Origin: Durusdinium trenchii
Taxonomy: Eukaryota > Sar > Dinophyceae > Suessiales > Symbiodiniaceae
Reading direction: 5' to 3'
Assembly (NCBI GenBank): GCA_963970005.1
Contig: CAXAMN010021112.1
Coordinates: 1,557,996 to 1,621,995, forward strand
Length of the DNA: 64,000 nucleotides
The translations under genes were made by a program, and so were the position numbers. Below the pieces are notes generated by a model, which was not told the DNA's origin, did not search any database, and was given only the letters and a program-made list of their open reading frames with translations. Below, piece by piece: positions 30,666-40,508 of this stretch. Positions within the stretch are counted from its first letter, which is position 1. Every line of letters starts with the position of its first letter.

Positions 30666-33600
30666 CTGTGCAAAGCGGACCAATAAGTGGTGCCGACACC
30701 TGAAATCTGATACCCTGACAATCCAATCATGTACTATGGCATCTGTCCTTGGCGAGTTTGCGGTATTTACAGTCCCTGGGGCTCCTGTCTCATCTCCTCA
30801 GGTTCGGTGGTATTCGACCCCCAAACCCACCCACCCCAGTCCCTACTCAGGAGCTAGGCAGCTAGCCCTAGGGAGTCTTTGCGCTAGAATCGGTAAATGG
30901 CACGTGTCTGGATTCATAGGTATACGATTCCCCTTGGACATCTCAGCGGCGAAGGGCGTCGACTCTGCAGGCGTCGGGGATGTGGCTCCAGACCCATGGT
31001 TTTAGGCTCAAAGCGGTACAAACGGTGATCTAATGTGATCGAGTCCATTCTGCTGACTTGCGAAAGAACCAGTCTGGCATCTCTCGGATCAGCAGCTGGA
31101 TCTCTATTTACTTCATCCACTTCACCATATACCCAGACCGGTTTCTAAACCAGTGTCGTTTGGTTCCATCAGGTTCCAACACACCAAGTTGCCATGTGTT
31201 TCTAAATATATAATTAATAGATAGATATAATATATTTATATATGTATATCGAATTGAAGGCGAAATGGAGGGTGGTGTGCACTACCCTCACCCTTCCGTT
31301 TGCATCTGATCAATCTTTTGTTGTTTCCCTCGCTCCACTCGTGGCGAGCAGCGCGAGCTTGACAGCGCCGCGCACCTCGGAGCTCAAGCGCTTGGAGCAA
31401 AGCTCGATGCAGCGCTTGACAGCATTGGGCTCCTGAGGCTGCTGAGGCAGGGCGCCGTACGCGCCCTAGCACAAGGAGCCTACTAGTTTTGACACATCTT
31501 AATTGGTGATATAAAAAGCATCTCAACAGGGTAGCCCGTGCAAAACCACTAGAAGATTATCAATTACAAATCCTCTCTGAACCTCTGAACTAGCAGTTCG
31601 GCATGGATTTGAAAGGCCGAGGTGGCAGAGTGCAAAGGAATCATAAGGCATGTTACATGTTTTGGTTCCTCTCAAAGCCCTTTTGGGATCCATCTGGCGT
31701 CTCCTTTGGGGTCCCTTATTCTCGGCTTCGGCTTTTCTTCCAATGGCTCGGTCCGCACAGGTCCGGCCACTGACCCGAAGCGAAGCCAACGAAGGAGGGC
31801 GAGGTCCGGACCCACGCCGCTCAGGGCGAGGCGCGGACCACCCAACCCAGGGCCGTTTGGGATGCAGGTTGAGGGACCGATGAAGACCAGATGGAAAAGA
31901 TCTGTGGTGCTCTCCGTGGTGGGTGTTTTGGGCGAACAGATCATGGAACAGAAGTTGAACAGCTGATTCTGGAAAGATGATTCTCTGACCAACTGGTCCT
32001 GTACCGCATGTGGTCTTGAAGGGGTAGTAAACCACCGCTGTTCTTCCCAGAAAACCGCTGTTTCTTCCCATCTTCCCATCGCCTCCTTGCGTCCCGTGAG
32101 CTCGGTGAGGAACGAGTTGAAGATGCTGGACCTGTTGGGCTGCCGGGTGCCGTGAGCTCGGCTGCCACATGTCGAGGCAAGGACCGAACAACGGAGCAAA
32201 CCCGGTTTGGAATCGGAAGACCAGGTGACCTCTGCATGAAAGAAATGATCTACACGCCCAGGCCCTGGTATTGGTTAGTAACAACAAGAAGAGGTGCTAT
32301 ATGCTGCTATGTATCCTATTGTCCTAATGGTTTCGAAGCTCCTTGGCTTTCTGTGGCCTCACAAACCTTGTCCAAAATAAGCAATTTTCTAGAAAACAAG
32401 GGCTTCTGCCGGCTACTTGACCAGCCGTGTAGTAGCTAGCCGTTGGCCCTAGGCCCAAGGTCACCATTCTCAACCAGAAAAACACCGCAGCCACATCGCC
32501 CTTCCCAAATTTGTGGTTTTCACCTATAGAGATTGAAGATATTTATTATTCTATACCAGCACCCTCTTAAAAGTAGTACCCCAAAGGCCACCGTTTCGGA
32601 AGACCTGCAGAAAGTCCTGTGCAGGTAAGAAGTTCATAGTCACGAACTCCCCCCAAAAAATGTATATAAAAACCTTTTGGAGGGTTCAACCGATTTTCAA
32701 TGCCACATGCCAAATCCGTTTGGATCTCCAACCCGGTCCGGACGGATGTGTTCCCCCACCGCTTGGAGCTCGTTCGCTCCTCTTCTCGTAGGCCTGAGCA
32801 GAGCGCTTTTTGAGGAAAGGAAGTGACGATGGTCATCGAAGGATAAACATTTACACGGGTTTTTGAATGCGTGAAAGCAATGGCCAATTTCGAAGGATCT
32901 GCATGGTCTCGGAGCACCATAGACCGCTGTTGAAAGCCCACTGGTTTAAACACTTGCGCGACGTGGTGCGGTAAAAGCGCACGCCACGACGTCGCCTGTC
33001 GCACCCAGGATCGAAAGGGCCAGGGGCGATTTGGAGCATAACTTGGCCAGCTTGGCAACCAAGGGCAAATCTCCTGGGTTGCTGTGGATGTGCCGCGGCT
33101 CAACAGCCATGCTCGCCATGTTTTGAGATATCAACTACAAATTCACCATTTCAGTGCTCATGTTTGGGCCCTCTTGCTTGGGAGACCCCTCTTTCTTTCA
33201 AAGAGAAGCGTTCGCCGCGTCCATCGTCGTCCGTCGGGGTCCTTCCAACTTCAGCAGCTGCTGGGCCTCCTCCTCCGTGAGCTCTCCCAGGCGCAGCAGC
33301 TCCGCGGAGCCCAGCAGATCCACCCGGCCTAGAGCGCAGCCGCAGGGCCAGTGGTCGGGGCCGAACTGGGGCGGGTGGGTGAAGTGGAGAAGGTGGTGGG
33401 AAAAAATAGCAGCCCCAAACTGGTGTAAAATGAGGAAGAGTTGTTGTAAAATAATTGTTGTATAGAAAAAAATAATTGGCAATATACTGTGTAGGTTCGT
33501 GTAGGTTCAGGTCACCGGGAAATAACGAGCGGACAAAGCATACTTGGTGATGTGGTTGCCGACCCACCCATTTAAGACTCTCTGAACTTGGATAGTGGGG

Positions 33601-36182
33601 CTTGGAATTCCTTAATTATTTGTGTTTGGAGGCTTGGTGGTGTGTGTTGCATCTGTAGGAGCTGACCCTCAGAGGAGTTGTGGGGAAAACGTGTTAGATA
33701 TAATTGTTTTTCATAATTCATATATTATATATGTGTGTGTGCACTCACTGACCAGTTGGGTGGACTCATGATGATTTTGTAGTTTGGGAGTTGTGTGGGT
33801 CAACTTCATCAGGAACCACAAACTATGTACACATTCACCAACATTCACGTGGTGAAACCACTTCCAAAAAAGACGTTTGGCAGGCTATCCACTTGTCCCT
33901 GGGATATGTATGCCCATGTATGCCAACAAAAACACTGAAAAAAAATCGAGAGGGTCTCGTCCCAATGTCCCGGGCATGTCCCGGCGTCCTCCGTCCGGCA
34001 TCGGGGTCATCCATCGTGAACGGCCAACGGCGATCCAAGTGACGAGAGGTGATCAGGACAGCATTCTGCAGCCAGGACTTGGGGCGCCCTGGAAGACACG
34101 GCCAGTGGTCAGACATGGTCAGACACCAGACACGGAGTCGTTCTGGGTGATTTGGGTGCTAGGCTTGCTGGGCTGGAGGAGGCCTGAAAAGAACCTGGTG
34201 AGCCCCAAAGTCGCTGGCCGCAGCAAAATTGACAGAACCCTCTAAAACAGTCTTGAAAACCGTGAAGCTATCTCTTTGGGGACACCAACCAACTTGTTTC
34301 TGTTTGGGTCCGGCTTTGTTGAATTCATGTGACCTCCTTTCAAGGTCCGAGATCCTAAAAGCGGAGCCTTTCAAGGGCACCAAGAACTCCAAGTGCTGTG
34401 CATCCCACACGTCGTCCAGGATCAGCAGCGCTTTTCGACCTCGCCAGCCAGGCGCAAGCGCGCTGGCAGAGATCGGTGGGCTTTTTCGTGAACGGGCCAG
34501 TGAGCTGGCCCGAACGAGCCAGCCATGTTCGGGTGTGTATTTGAAATTGGGAGAATCCCAACCAATGGGTTCTTGGCCTTTGAAGTTTCATGAAAAATCG
34601 TCTCTGTGGTTGCCCTCTAAGCGTAAGGCAAACACAAACCCAACCAATGGGTTTTGTATGGTCTTGTTATGCTTTTTTAACTGGATTTTCCTTCTTCCAG
34701 GGGATCGAACCGGGACGGAGGTCTCCCTAATTTAATACGCACCATGTGCCGTTGATCCCAAACCTGTGTTCAGATGTGTTCGGCAGTGGGATCAAATGAC
34801 ATCCCAGGTCTGGAACTGGCATGCTTTGTGTTGATTTGCTGGGGTTGAGAAGAAATACTCGTTTTACCCATCACACTCAGCATCTGGAGGCTCAAAAGGC
34901 CCAGCATCGATCTTGAGGATCCGACCCTCGACCCCCAAAACCGGGGTGGCCGTTGTTCGCTCCGAAGGCTCCGAACGCCGGCCCGCTCGCGCTCACGCTC
35001 CGCTCGAGAGGTCCTGCAAGAGCTCCGAAGAGCTTGGCGTAGCCGTCGGAGAGGTCCGTGGGAGCCTCGAAGACACCGAAGGCGCGCAAGAGCTGCGACT
35101 GCAGGTGGACCTGGTCGGTGCGTTTTCGCTGGAGGGCGAGAAGGATGAGAGGGTGTACTAGACCCTATTCTTTAGCACCAAGTATGTGAATCCTGCATGA
35201 TTGGCCGAGTATGTGAATAGTACATGATTGGATTGTCAGGGAGATGGAACTTAAAAAGTAACCATCAAAACTGGAGTTCTGCGTCGTTTGGAAGATCAGA
35301 ACCTCTTCTACTTGGTGGTTGCTTTGCTATGTTGGTGATTTTGTGGGACGCCGGCAGTGTGCGAATGTGTAACCAAGGTGTGGGGGTGCTACCGTGGGGT
35401 GAAAGTAGACGGAGCATGATGGAGCGTCTGTTGGTCTAATTTGTGGACATCTAAGGATTGAAAAGGCAAGGTAGTTTGACCATTATTATATGCTATTTTA
35501 TAACATGTAAGATTTAAGAACATATTCTATATATTACTATTTATTATCTATTGATGGGTCTCCTTTGTGCCAGCGCTGTCTTTTCGGTCAACTCGACATG
35601 CACCGGGCGACGGTCAGCCCGAATCTCGAATCTCAACGAGCCACCAAATCAGGCGATTGGCCCACCGTCACATAAGCGACTCCATCGGGAAAGATCTCTG
35701 ACCTCGTCTGCTTGACTGTCAACAAGCTGAAGACCCTGGAGTCCCCTCTATAATAGAGGCACGCAAGGGTGGAACTCCAAAACATTATGAACTCCCATCT
35801 TGGGATGCTTGAGAGGGTTGGCTCGAACGTAATATTGGATGGGTGTCCAAATAAATGCAGGAACTGAATGGTCGAGTGGCATGGAGCACGGCACGGGGAT
35901 GTTCGAGCACGAGGTAACCTAGGGTTGGAAATTGGCTCAGTTCCGGTATCCACCATCCAACTTCAAATCCTAACAACTGAACGATTGACGTTTTGTTCAA
36001 AAAAACAAGTCCAGGAGAAAAAAGAGCTGCAAATCTCTTATCCCACATCACCGTCATCACCCCAAAGCCATCCGTGTCACGAAAAATCCAAGGCACAGCA
36101 CGGTCTCCTGATGAATCGTCGCACAGGTCTGTACCGTCTTTCCCATGCCACCGGCACCATGCACCAAGCACAGGCCAGAGGC
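30608..36182 (-). CDS. NB-ARC (STAND) ATPase-domain gene, partial model
   Basis: A nucleotide-binding switch domain of the APAF1/R-protein/CED-4 kind, used in signalling and oligomerising scaffolds; its target here is unknown. Minus-strand exons in domain order: 36182-36135 (P-loop GAGGMGKT), 35702-35645 (FPDGVAYVTVGQSPDL), 35110-35014 (LQSQLLRAFG, linker helix), 34439-34368 (Walker B LLILDDVW), 34088-34032 (RNBS-B LITSR), 33328-33242 (LTEEEAQQLL), 33073-33005 (SPLALSILG, the GLPL motif) and 30665-30608 (LDLAVFPDDVLLP, winged helix). Splice phases agree across the exons from 35702 to 33005. At least one exon is missing between the P-loop and 35702, and others between 33.0 and 30.66 kb. N- and C-terminal fusion domains were not identified. 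Donors are again GT, GC or GA, and acceptors AG|G. Confidence 0.86.
31308..31433 (-). CDS. Exon-like segment within the NB-ARC locus
   Basis: After CCTCAG|G the frame reads EPNAVKRCIELCSKRLSSEV and on to …GAVKLALLATSG. It lies between the GLPL and winged-helix exons on the same strand. It does not match the family's expected sequence there, so it may be an alternative exon or chance. The 3' boundary is not set. Confidence 0.38.
33005..33073 (-). CDS. NB-ARC exon: GLPL-like motif
   Basis: Starts ACCCAG|GA and reads (G)DLPLVAKLAKLCSKSPLAL and then SIL. The usual G-L-P-L-A-L is S-P-L-A-L here. The end could be 33005 (GT donor) or 32996 (GC donor). Confidence 0.83.
33242..33328 (-). CDS. NB-ARC exon: LTEEEA segment
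   Basis: Starts CTCTAG|GC and reads RVDLLGSAELLRLGELTEEE and then AQQLLKLE plus one base, then a GA donor after GGAAG. It corresponds to the L-x-x-x-E-A-x-x-L(F/L) helix after sensor 1. Confidence 0.85.
34032..34088 (-). CDS. NB-ARC exon: RNBS-B (sensor 1)
   Basis: Starts after CTTCCAG|G and reads RPKSWLQNAVLITSRHLD plus one base. LITSR is the sensor-1 (T-S/T-R) motif. Proposed GC donor. Confidence 0.85.
34368..34439 (-). CDS. NB-ARC exon: Walker B (kinase-2)
   Basis: RKALLILDDVWDAQHLEFLV and then PLK plus one base. LLILDDVW is the Walker B motif with the usual Trp. The GC donor leaves G, completing a Gly codon with the next exon. Confidence 0.9.
35014..35110 (-). CDS. NB-ARC exon: linker helix before Walker B
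   Basis: Starts GACCAG|G and reads VHLQSQLLRAFGVFEAPTDL and so on to …LFGALAG, with a GA donor after GCAG. The leftover G joins exon 34439 to give ALAGRKALLILDDVW, a textbook junction. Confidence 0.85.
35645..35702 (-). CDS. NB-ARC exon: FPDG segment
   Basis: One base plus 19 codons, SEIFPDGVAYVTVGQSPDL, between ACGAG|G and a GT donor. It matches the F-x-D-G-(V/I)-x-(W/Y)-V-x-x-G strand after the P-loop. It needs a two-base carry-over from an exon not found. Confidence 0.82.
36135..36182 (-). CDS. NB-ARC exon: P-loop
   Basis: 16 codons, ASGLCLVHGAGGMGKT, after GGACAG|G, with a GT donor (GTACAG). This is a Walker A motif of the form GxGGxGKT. Confidence 0.85.
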
Positions 36183-36986
36183 CTGTCCGGAGGCCGAGGG
36201 CGGAGGCTGGTGGTGTCGCTCTCCGGTCATAGAGTCGGCACAGGTAGGCCGATGTGGGCCGATGTATGCTAAGTGCCAAGTCTAAGTAGATCTAAGTAGA
36301 CAAATAAGTAGGACCTCCAACAGTGATAGGGATGGGTTGACTAAGTGTTTTTGGACGCCCTGCAGTGCCCCGTTTGCCGCTGAGCTTGTGTCTTTGGGTC
36401 GAAGCAACATGAACCCAACTGGTTTCATTCGTCGAAAGCATGTTTGGAGCAAAGTGTTGGAATTAGAATGCCACACTCAGAAACACTCCCCTGGGGCACT
36501 CATGGTTATGATTCTGTACCTCAAGAAAAAAGCAAACTGTATGATACCATATTATGTGTATAGCAATGATAAGATAAGATATTATGAGACTGTTGCGCGC
36601 TCCAGTGATGGGGGCCATTCTTATGATGTCAAAGACTTATGCGGTTGTTAAGCTAAACCGCAATTCTTTGGAATGTTCCCTATTAGATTCCTCGGTTGGG
36701 AAGCCATAGGGAATATAGATTAATATGATGTTTGGTTCCAGCTCGCGTATGCCCTTTCTTCTTTCTTCAGGAATTGGCAACTGTAACATCATCGACGTCC
36801 TGCTGTTTGTCGCCGGTCGCTGTGACCTAAAAAGTCAAGGAGTCGGCTGTGACCTCGTCAAGGAGGTCGAGTCGGCTTCCCCGCCTATTTCTGGTAGGTC
36901 TTGCCTCCCTTCCCAGGTCAATGAAAAGGACGAGTCACCACCGGGTCACAGCCGGGTTGGTCATGGTCACGGTTTCATCACTGCAC

Positions 36987-37077
36987 CTGAAGGCACTTCT
37001 GCAGGCTCTGCGCAACTGCGCCACCAAGGCCCCTGCGCTCAGCATAGTTCGCCGGCAGCGGGGGCACCGGGGAGAGC
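36987..37077 (-). CDS. Exon-like segment upstream of the NB-ARC exons
   Basis: Strong signals: TGCTAAG|G acceptor and CTTCAG|GTGCAG donor on the minus strand. Two of the three frames are open (one reads SPVPPLPANYAERRGLGGAV). It could be a 5' exon of the NB-ARC gene. Confidence 0.38.
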
Positions 37078-39659
37078 CTTAGCAAGGCCAGTGTCGTGCG
37101 AAGCGAGCAGGTTCGTTGGGAAAGGTCCTGCTTGATTGTGTGGAGTGGGTCAGGTATGTCAGCATGTGTGTCTGAAAGCACAAGGGTCGCGGCACGCGGA
37201 TCAAAGCAACTTGAGAAAGAGAAATCACGGCTGCATGCTTGCTGCATGCTTCCTCCGAAGCTTGTGATTGCTTGTGTCGACACCCCTGGGCAGAGTTGGG
37301 CTTGGGATGGCTTGGGAATGTCTCAAACAACCTCCAAGCAACTGTTTGATGGCCATCTGCTTCACAGCAGCCCAACATGGCCGGATTCACCGTAGCATTC
37401 ATCCAACGCATGGCCAAGGACAGGCCTTGCATGGTTAGACCTGTTGTTAGACCAATGGCGTGAAAAGACCATGGCCATGCAGTGATATCATGGCCATGCA
37501 GTGATCATTTTGGCCTTTATTTTTCGCCCCACTTCCAGGAACCCGTTTTCGCAAACACGCAAGTTCCTAAGTCGAACGTGGGTGGTTTCCGGGCAACTGT
37601 CACAAAAACAAAACAAAAAAACAGAGCTCACCATCAGGCTTCACCATGAGCGACGTTTGTGATTTTGGAAATCACATAAATCCACTAGACAGTGATTTGT
37701 ATAGATGTTCATTGTTGGAAGATCCTTGAATTCTTAGGTCAAAAACCATTATTGTAATACTATCAAAGAAGCAGCAGCAGCCTTTTGGGGCATCTTCATC
37801 TGTCATGATTGGGGCGGTTTGGTCTTGAGATGTTTTGACCCACTCTCATATTTCTGATTTTGTCTTCAGTTTTGTCTATTTCAGCCAAGGTTTGAGCCTC
37901 AGGATGAGCAACAGAAACACAAGAAAAATACTGAGCAAACAAATCAAGTGAACAAAGTCCAAAGTGCGGAATGCACAGGTAAAACCCATCTCTGTCTGAC
38001 CAATGATACCTTAAAACAGCGCTGAAAATCGAGGGCCTCACGAGGACCACCTGGGAGGCAGTCTTCGGATAAATGGAGGTCCTCTGTTGAGATTGACGTT
38101 TTTCTAGGGCAAGTCATCCTCCCTGCATCGCGAAAGACATGTCGCGTCCATTTTTGCAATTGACGTCATCTCGCAGCGGATTCGCACCTCCTTAGTGGAC
38201 AAATTTCGAAAGCCAAGCTAAGAAGATACAACCTTGGCACCAAATAGAAAGTGAAAGAAAATACAAATTCACCAAAGCACCAACTGTTCTTTGTTGGGTG
38301 ACAAAACTCAGGACCAGTGGCTAGACAGAGCACTGAACGGCGAATTCCACATATGGCAGATTCATTGATTTTCTACCCAGCTGAGACAACAAACTGACGC
38401 TCGACGCTGCAGACCAAACCCAGGCATCCACTTCGGTGATGCTGAACAGGAACAATACTTGGAAACAACCCAGCGATTTGCGCGTTTGGTTCAGGTGTTC
38501 TTTTGCACACCCCTAGAGCCCTACACAAAATCCAAACTCAGCAACGTGAGGGGAACACAGAAGTAATCTTAAGGTGTGATAATGATGGATTGGAGAGATA
38601 TGCAAAAGAGCCAATAGTTATATTACAACTATCTATTGTGGACTTGCGCGAATAGGGGTTGAAGTCTGTAATTAAGAAAGGGGTCTGCGATTTAGATGTT
38701 TCTCGTAAGCCCATGTGTCCTGATGTCATACATTGCCCTCCAGCAATGAGTTGGCCCTAGGCAAACCACGTGTATTCCACACGGGTGCGACTTCTCTCCC
38801 CCAAGTTCCAACTAGGAACCCAAGGAGGGCAGGTGAGTTTCGGTAGGGATGACTTTTGCGCGAGTTTTCATTTTCACTTCAGCCACCCCCCTTTCAAAAC
38901 CTGATGGACGCCCACACCTGGACTTGGACAGGTCACAGGACAACTGTGTTTTCGCGCACATCTACTTTGTTCTGGGTCTCACCCACACGGTGACCTGCGA
39001 CAACCAGCTCAAAGGATACCACCTCGTCCATGTTGACCTTTTGCCTGGAGCACTCCTCAACGCGGGACTTAACTGGGAGAATAGGTCAGCCAGCGCAAAA
39101 AAGCGGGGACCTCCAGAGCAAAGGGATGATCATGATCTACGCCATCTACCAGCACCAGACTTCAGGTCAGGTCACCAAGTGAAACAGTGAAACCAAACCA
39201 ATGGCCCAACAACTCTTGACTAAAGACCTGTTGGAACTTGGAGGGTCCTGGTATCTTGCCCCCCCAAATATCCAAAGAAGAAGCTTTGTTACCTCATTCC
39301 TCAGTCCTACATGAAACCTTGACATCCAGTCCTGAACGGGGACAGTTGCCACGATCTCTGGCACTGACGCTTTGCGACATATGGTTCAAGTTTGAGAGCA
39401 CCGCACACAGTGCATAAAGGGTGAAGTCAAATTGAATCAATCAGCGCCAGACTTCACAGGTCACCAATTGAAACAGTGAAACCAACCCAATGCCAACGAC
39501 CCCATGGCCAACCCTAAAGAAGTGTTGGAAGCAAAAAAGGGTGAAGTCAACTTCAATCAAATCATGCATAAACCCACTTGTTGACCCAGACATGGCAAGC
39601 ATTGTTTGGTCCTGGGCCACATTTTGTTTCCTTGGCCACAATTTGCGAGCAGAATCCCC
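37078..39659. other. No supported gene
   Basis: A short tandem duplication ATGGCCATGCAGTGAT lies near 37470-37505. A diverged direct repeat of about 60 bp links 39158-39215 with 39448-39505. No coding motif. Confidence 0.45.
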
Positions 39660-39748
39660 TGCAGCAGGCTCTGGCTCCTGGATTGAAGTGTCCACCGAAC
39701 GCGTAGCCTCTCCCGAGCCCGACCTAGCCGTTTGTCCAGCCTTGGCCC
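39660..39748 (-). CDS. Exon-like segment, unrecognised
   Basis: A very good acceptor (TTGATTGCAG|G) opens a frame reading AKAGQTARSGSGEATRSVDT and then SIQEPEPAA. Polar and low in complexity. The donor is not clear, so the end is approximate. Confidence 0.32.
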
Positions 39749-40508
39749 CTGCAATCAAATCATACACAATCAACAGGCAAACATTGTTTGGACCTTTTCC
39801 ACATGCCAGGGCCCACGGAATCCACTGGAGCAGGCAAGCATTGTTTGGTCCCGTTCCACATTGCCAGGGGTCCACAGAATCCACTGGAGCAGGCAAGCAT
39901 TGTTTGGTCCTGTTCCACATTGCCAAGGTCCACGGAATCCACTGGAGCAGGATAGGAAGGAAGGATTCCCAAGAGAAAGCCACGAGCCTTGGCCACTTCA
40001 GCGACAGCCTTGTCCACGGCCTGACCACAAGGCCAGGCTCATGGTGGCCAGAATTTGTATGTATGTATATATATATATATACGTGGTTTTGAGATTGATG
40101 ATCTGCCTGATGATCTGCACAGCTTTTGGTTCCAAGCCACCTATTGAACACAGAGAAACACTTCTGTCAAAAGATATGCAGATTGCCCTCGGCCAAGATG
40201 GTGTTTCCTCAAACTTTGCACTGATCCATCGGATATCTCTGTCACCTGGAGGGAAGGGCATGGGCCTGGTGCTGCAGGAGAAGATTGAGAACTTGCACTT
40301 CCCTCACGAATCAACACTTAGCTGGAGCAAAGCGAAGCTGGATCTTGCACTCATGTTGATTCGGCAAAGGCACCAACTCCAACTCCAACCGTCCAACTTC
40401 TATTTTTCAGGCCCCACACAGGATGCACTTTGGTCAAAAAAACCACACCTCTATGCAAGCTCGGGAAAGCAGACTCATCCCCTCTGTGAACGATGCCACC
40501 GTTTCTGA
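39732..40508 (+). CDS. Hypothetical 258-aa ORF over a minisatellite
   Basis: Longest intron-free frame outside the retrotransposon. Its first third is kept open by the 57-59-bp repeat. The rest (for example SSNFALIHRISLSPGGKGMG) is non-repetitive and coding-like. No family match; opposite strand to the recognised genes. Confidence 0.18.
   Translation: MSSLGPCNQIIHNQQANIVWTFSTCQGPRNPLEQASIVWSRSTLPGVHRIHWSRQALFGPVPHCQGPRNPLEQDRKEGFPRESHEPWPLQRQPCPRPDHKARLMVARICMYVYIYIYVVLRLMICLMICTAFGSKPPIEHRETLLSKDMQIALGQDGVSSNFALIHRISLSPGGKGMGLVLQEKIENLHFPHESTLSWSKAKLDLALMLIRQRHQLQLQPSNFYFSGPTQDALWSKKPHLYASSGKQTHPLCERCHRF
39774..39947. repeat. 57-59-bp minisatellite, 3 copies
   Basis: Units begin CAGGCAAGCATTGTTTGG at 39774, 39831 and 39890 (57, 59 and 58 bp). 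A detached partial unit sits near 39593. Confidence 0.95.

Noticed and set aside
31523..32287. 254-codon minus-strand frame across the NB-ARC locus
   Set aside because: It lies between NB-ARC exons, has intron-like composition and no family pattern; long frames in GC-rich introns are common here.
35785..36279. 164-codon minus-strand frame over the P-loop exon
   Set aside because: It is in the wrong frame: the P-loop reads in another frame of the same strand.
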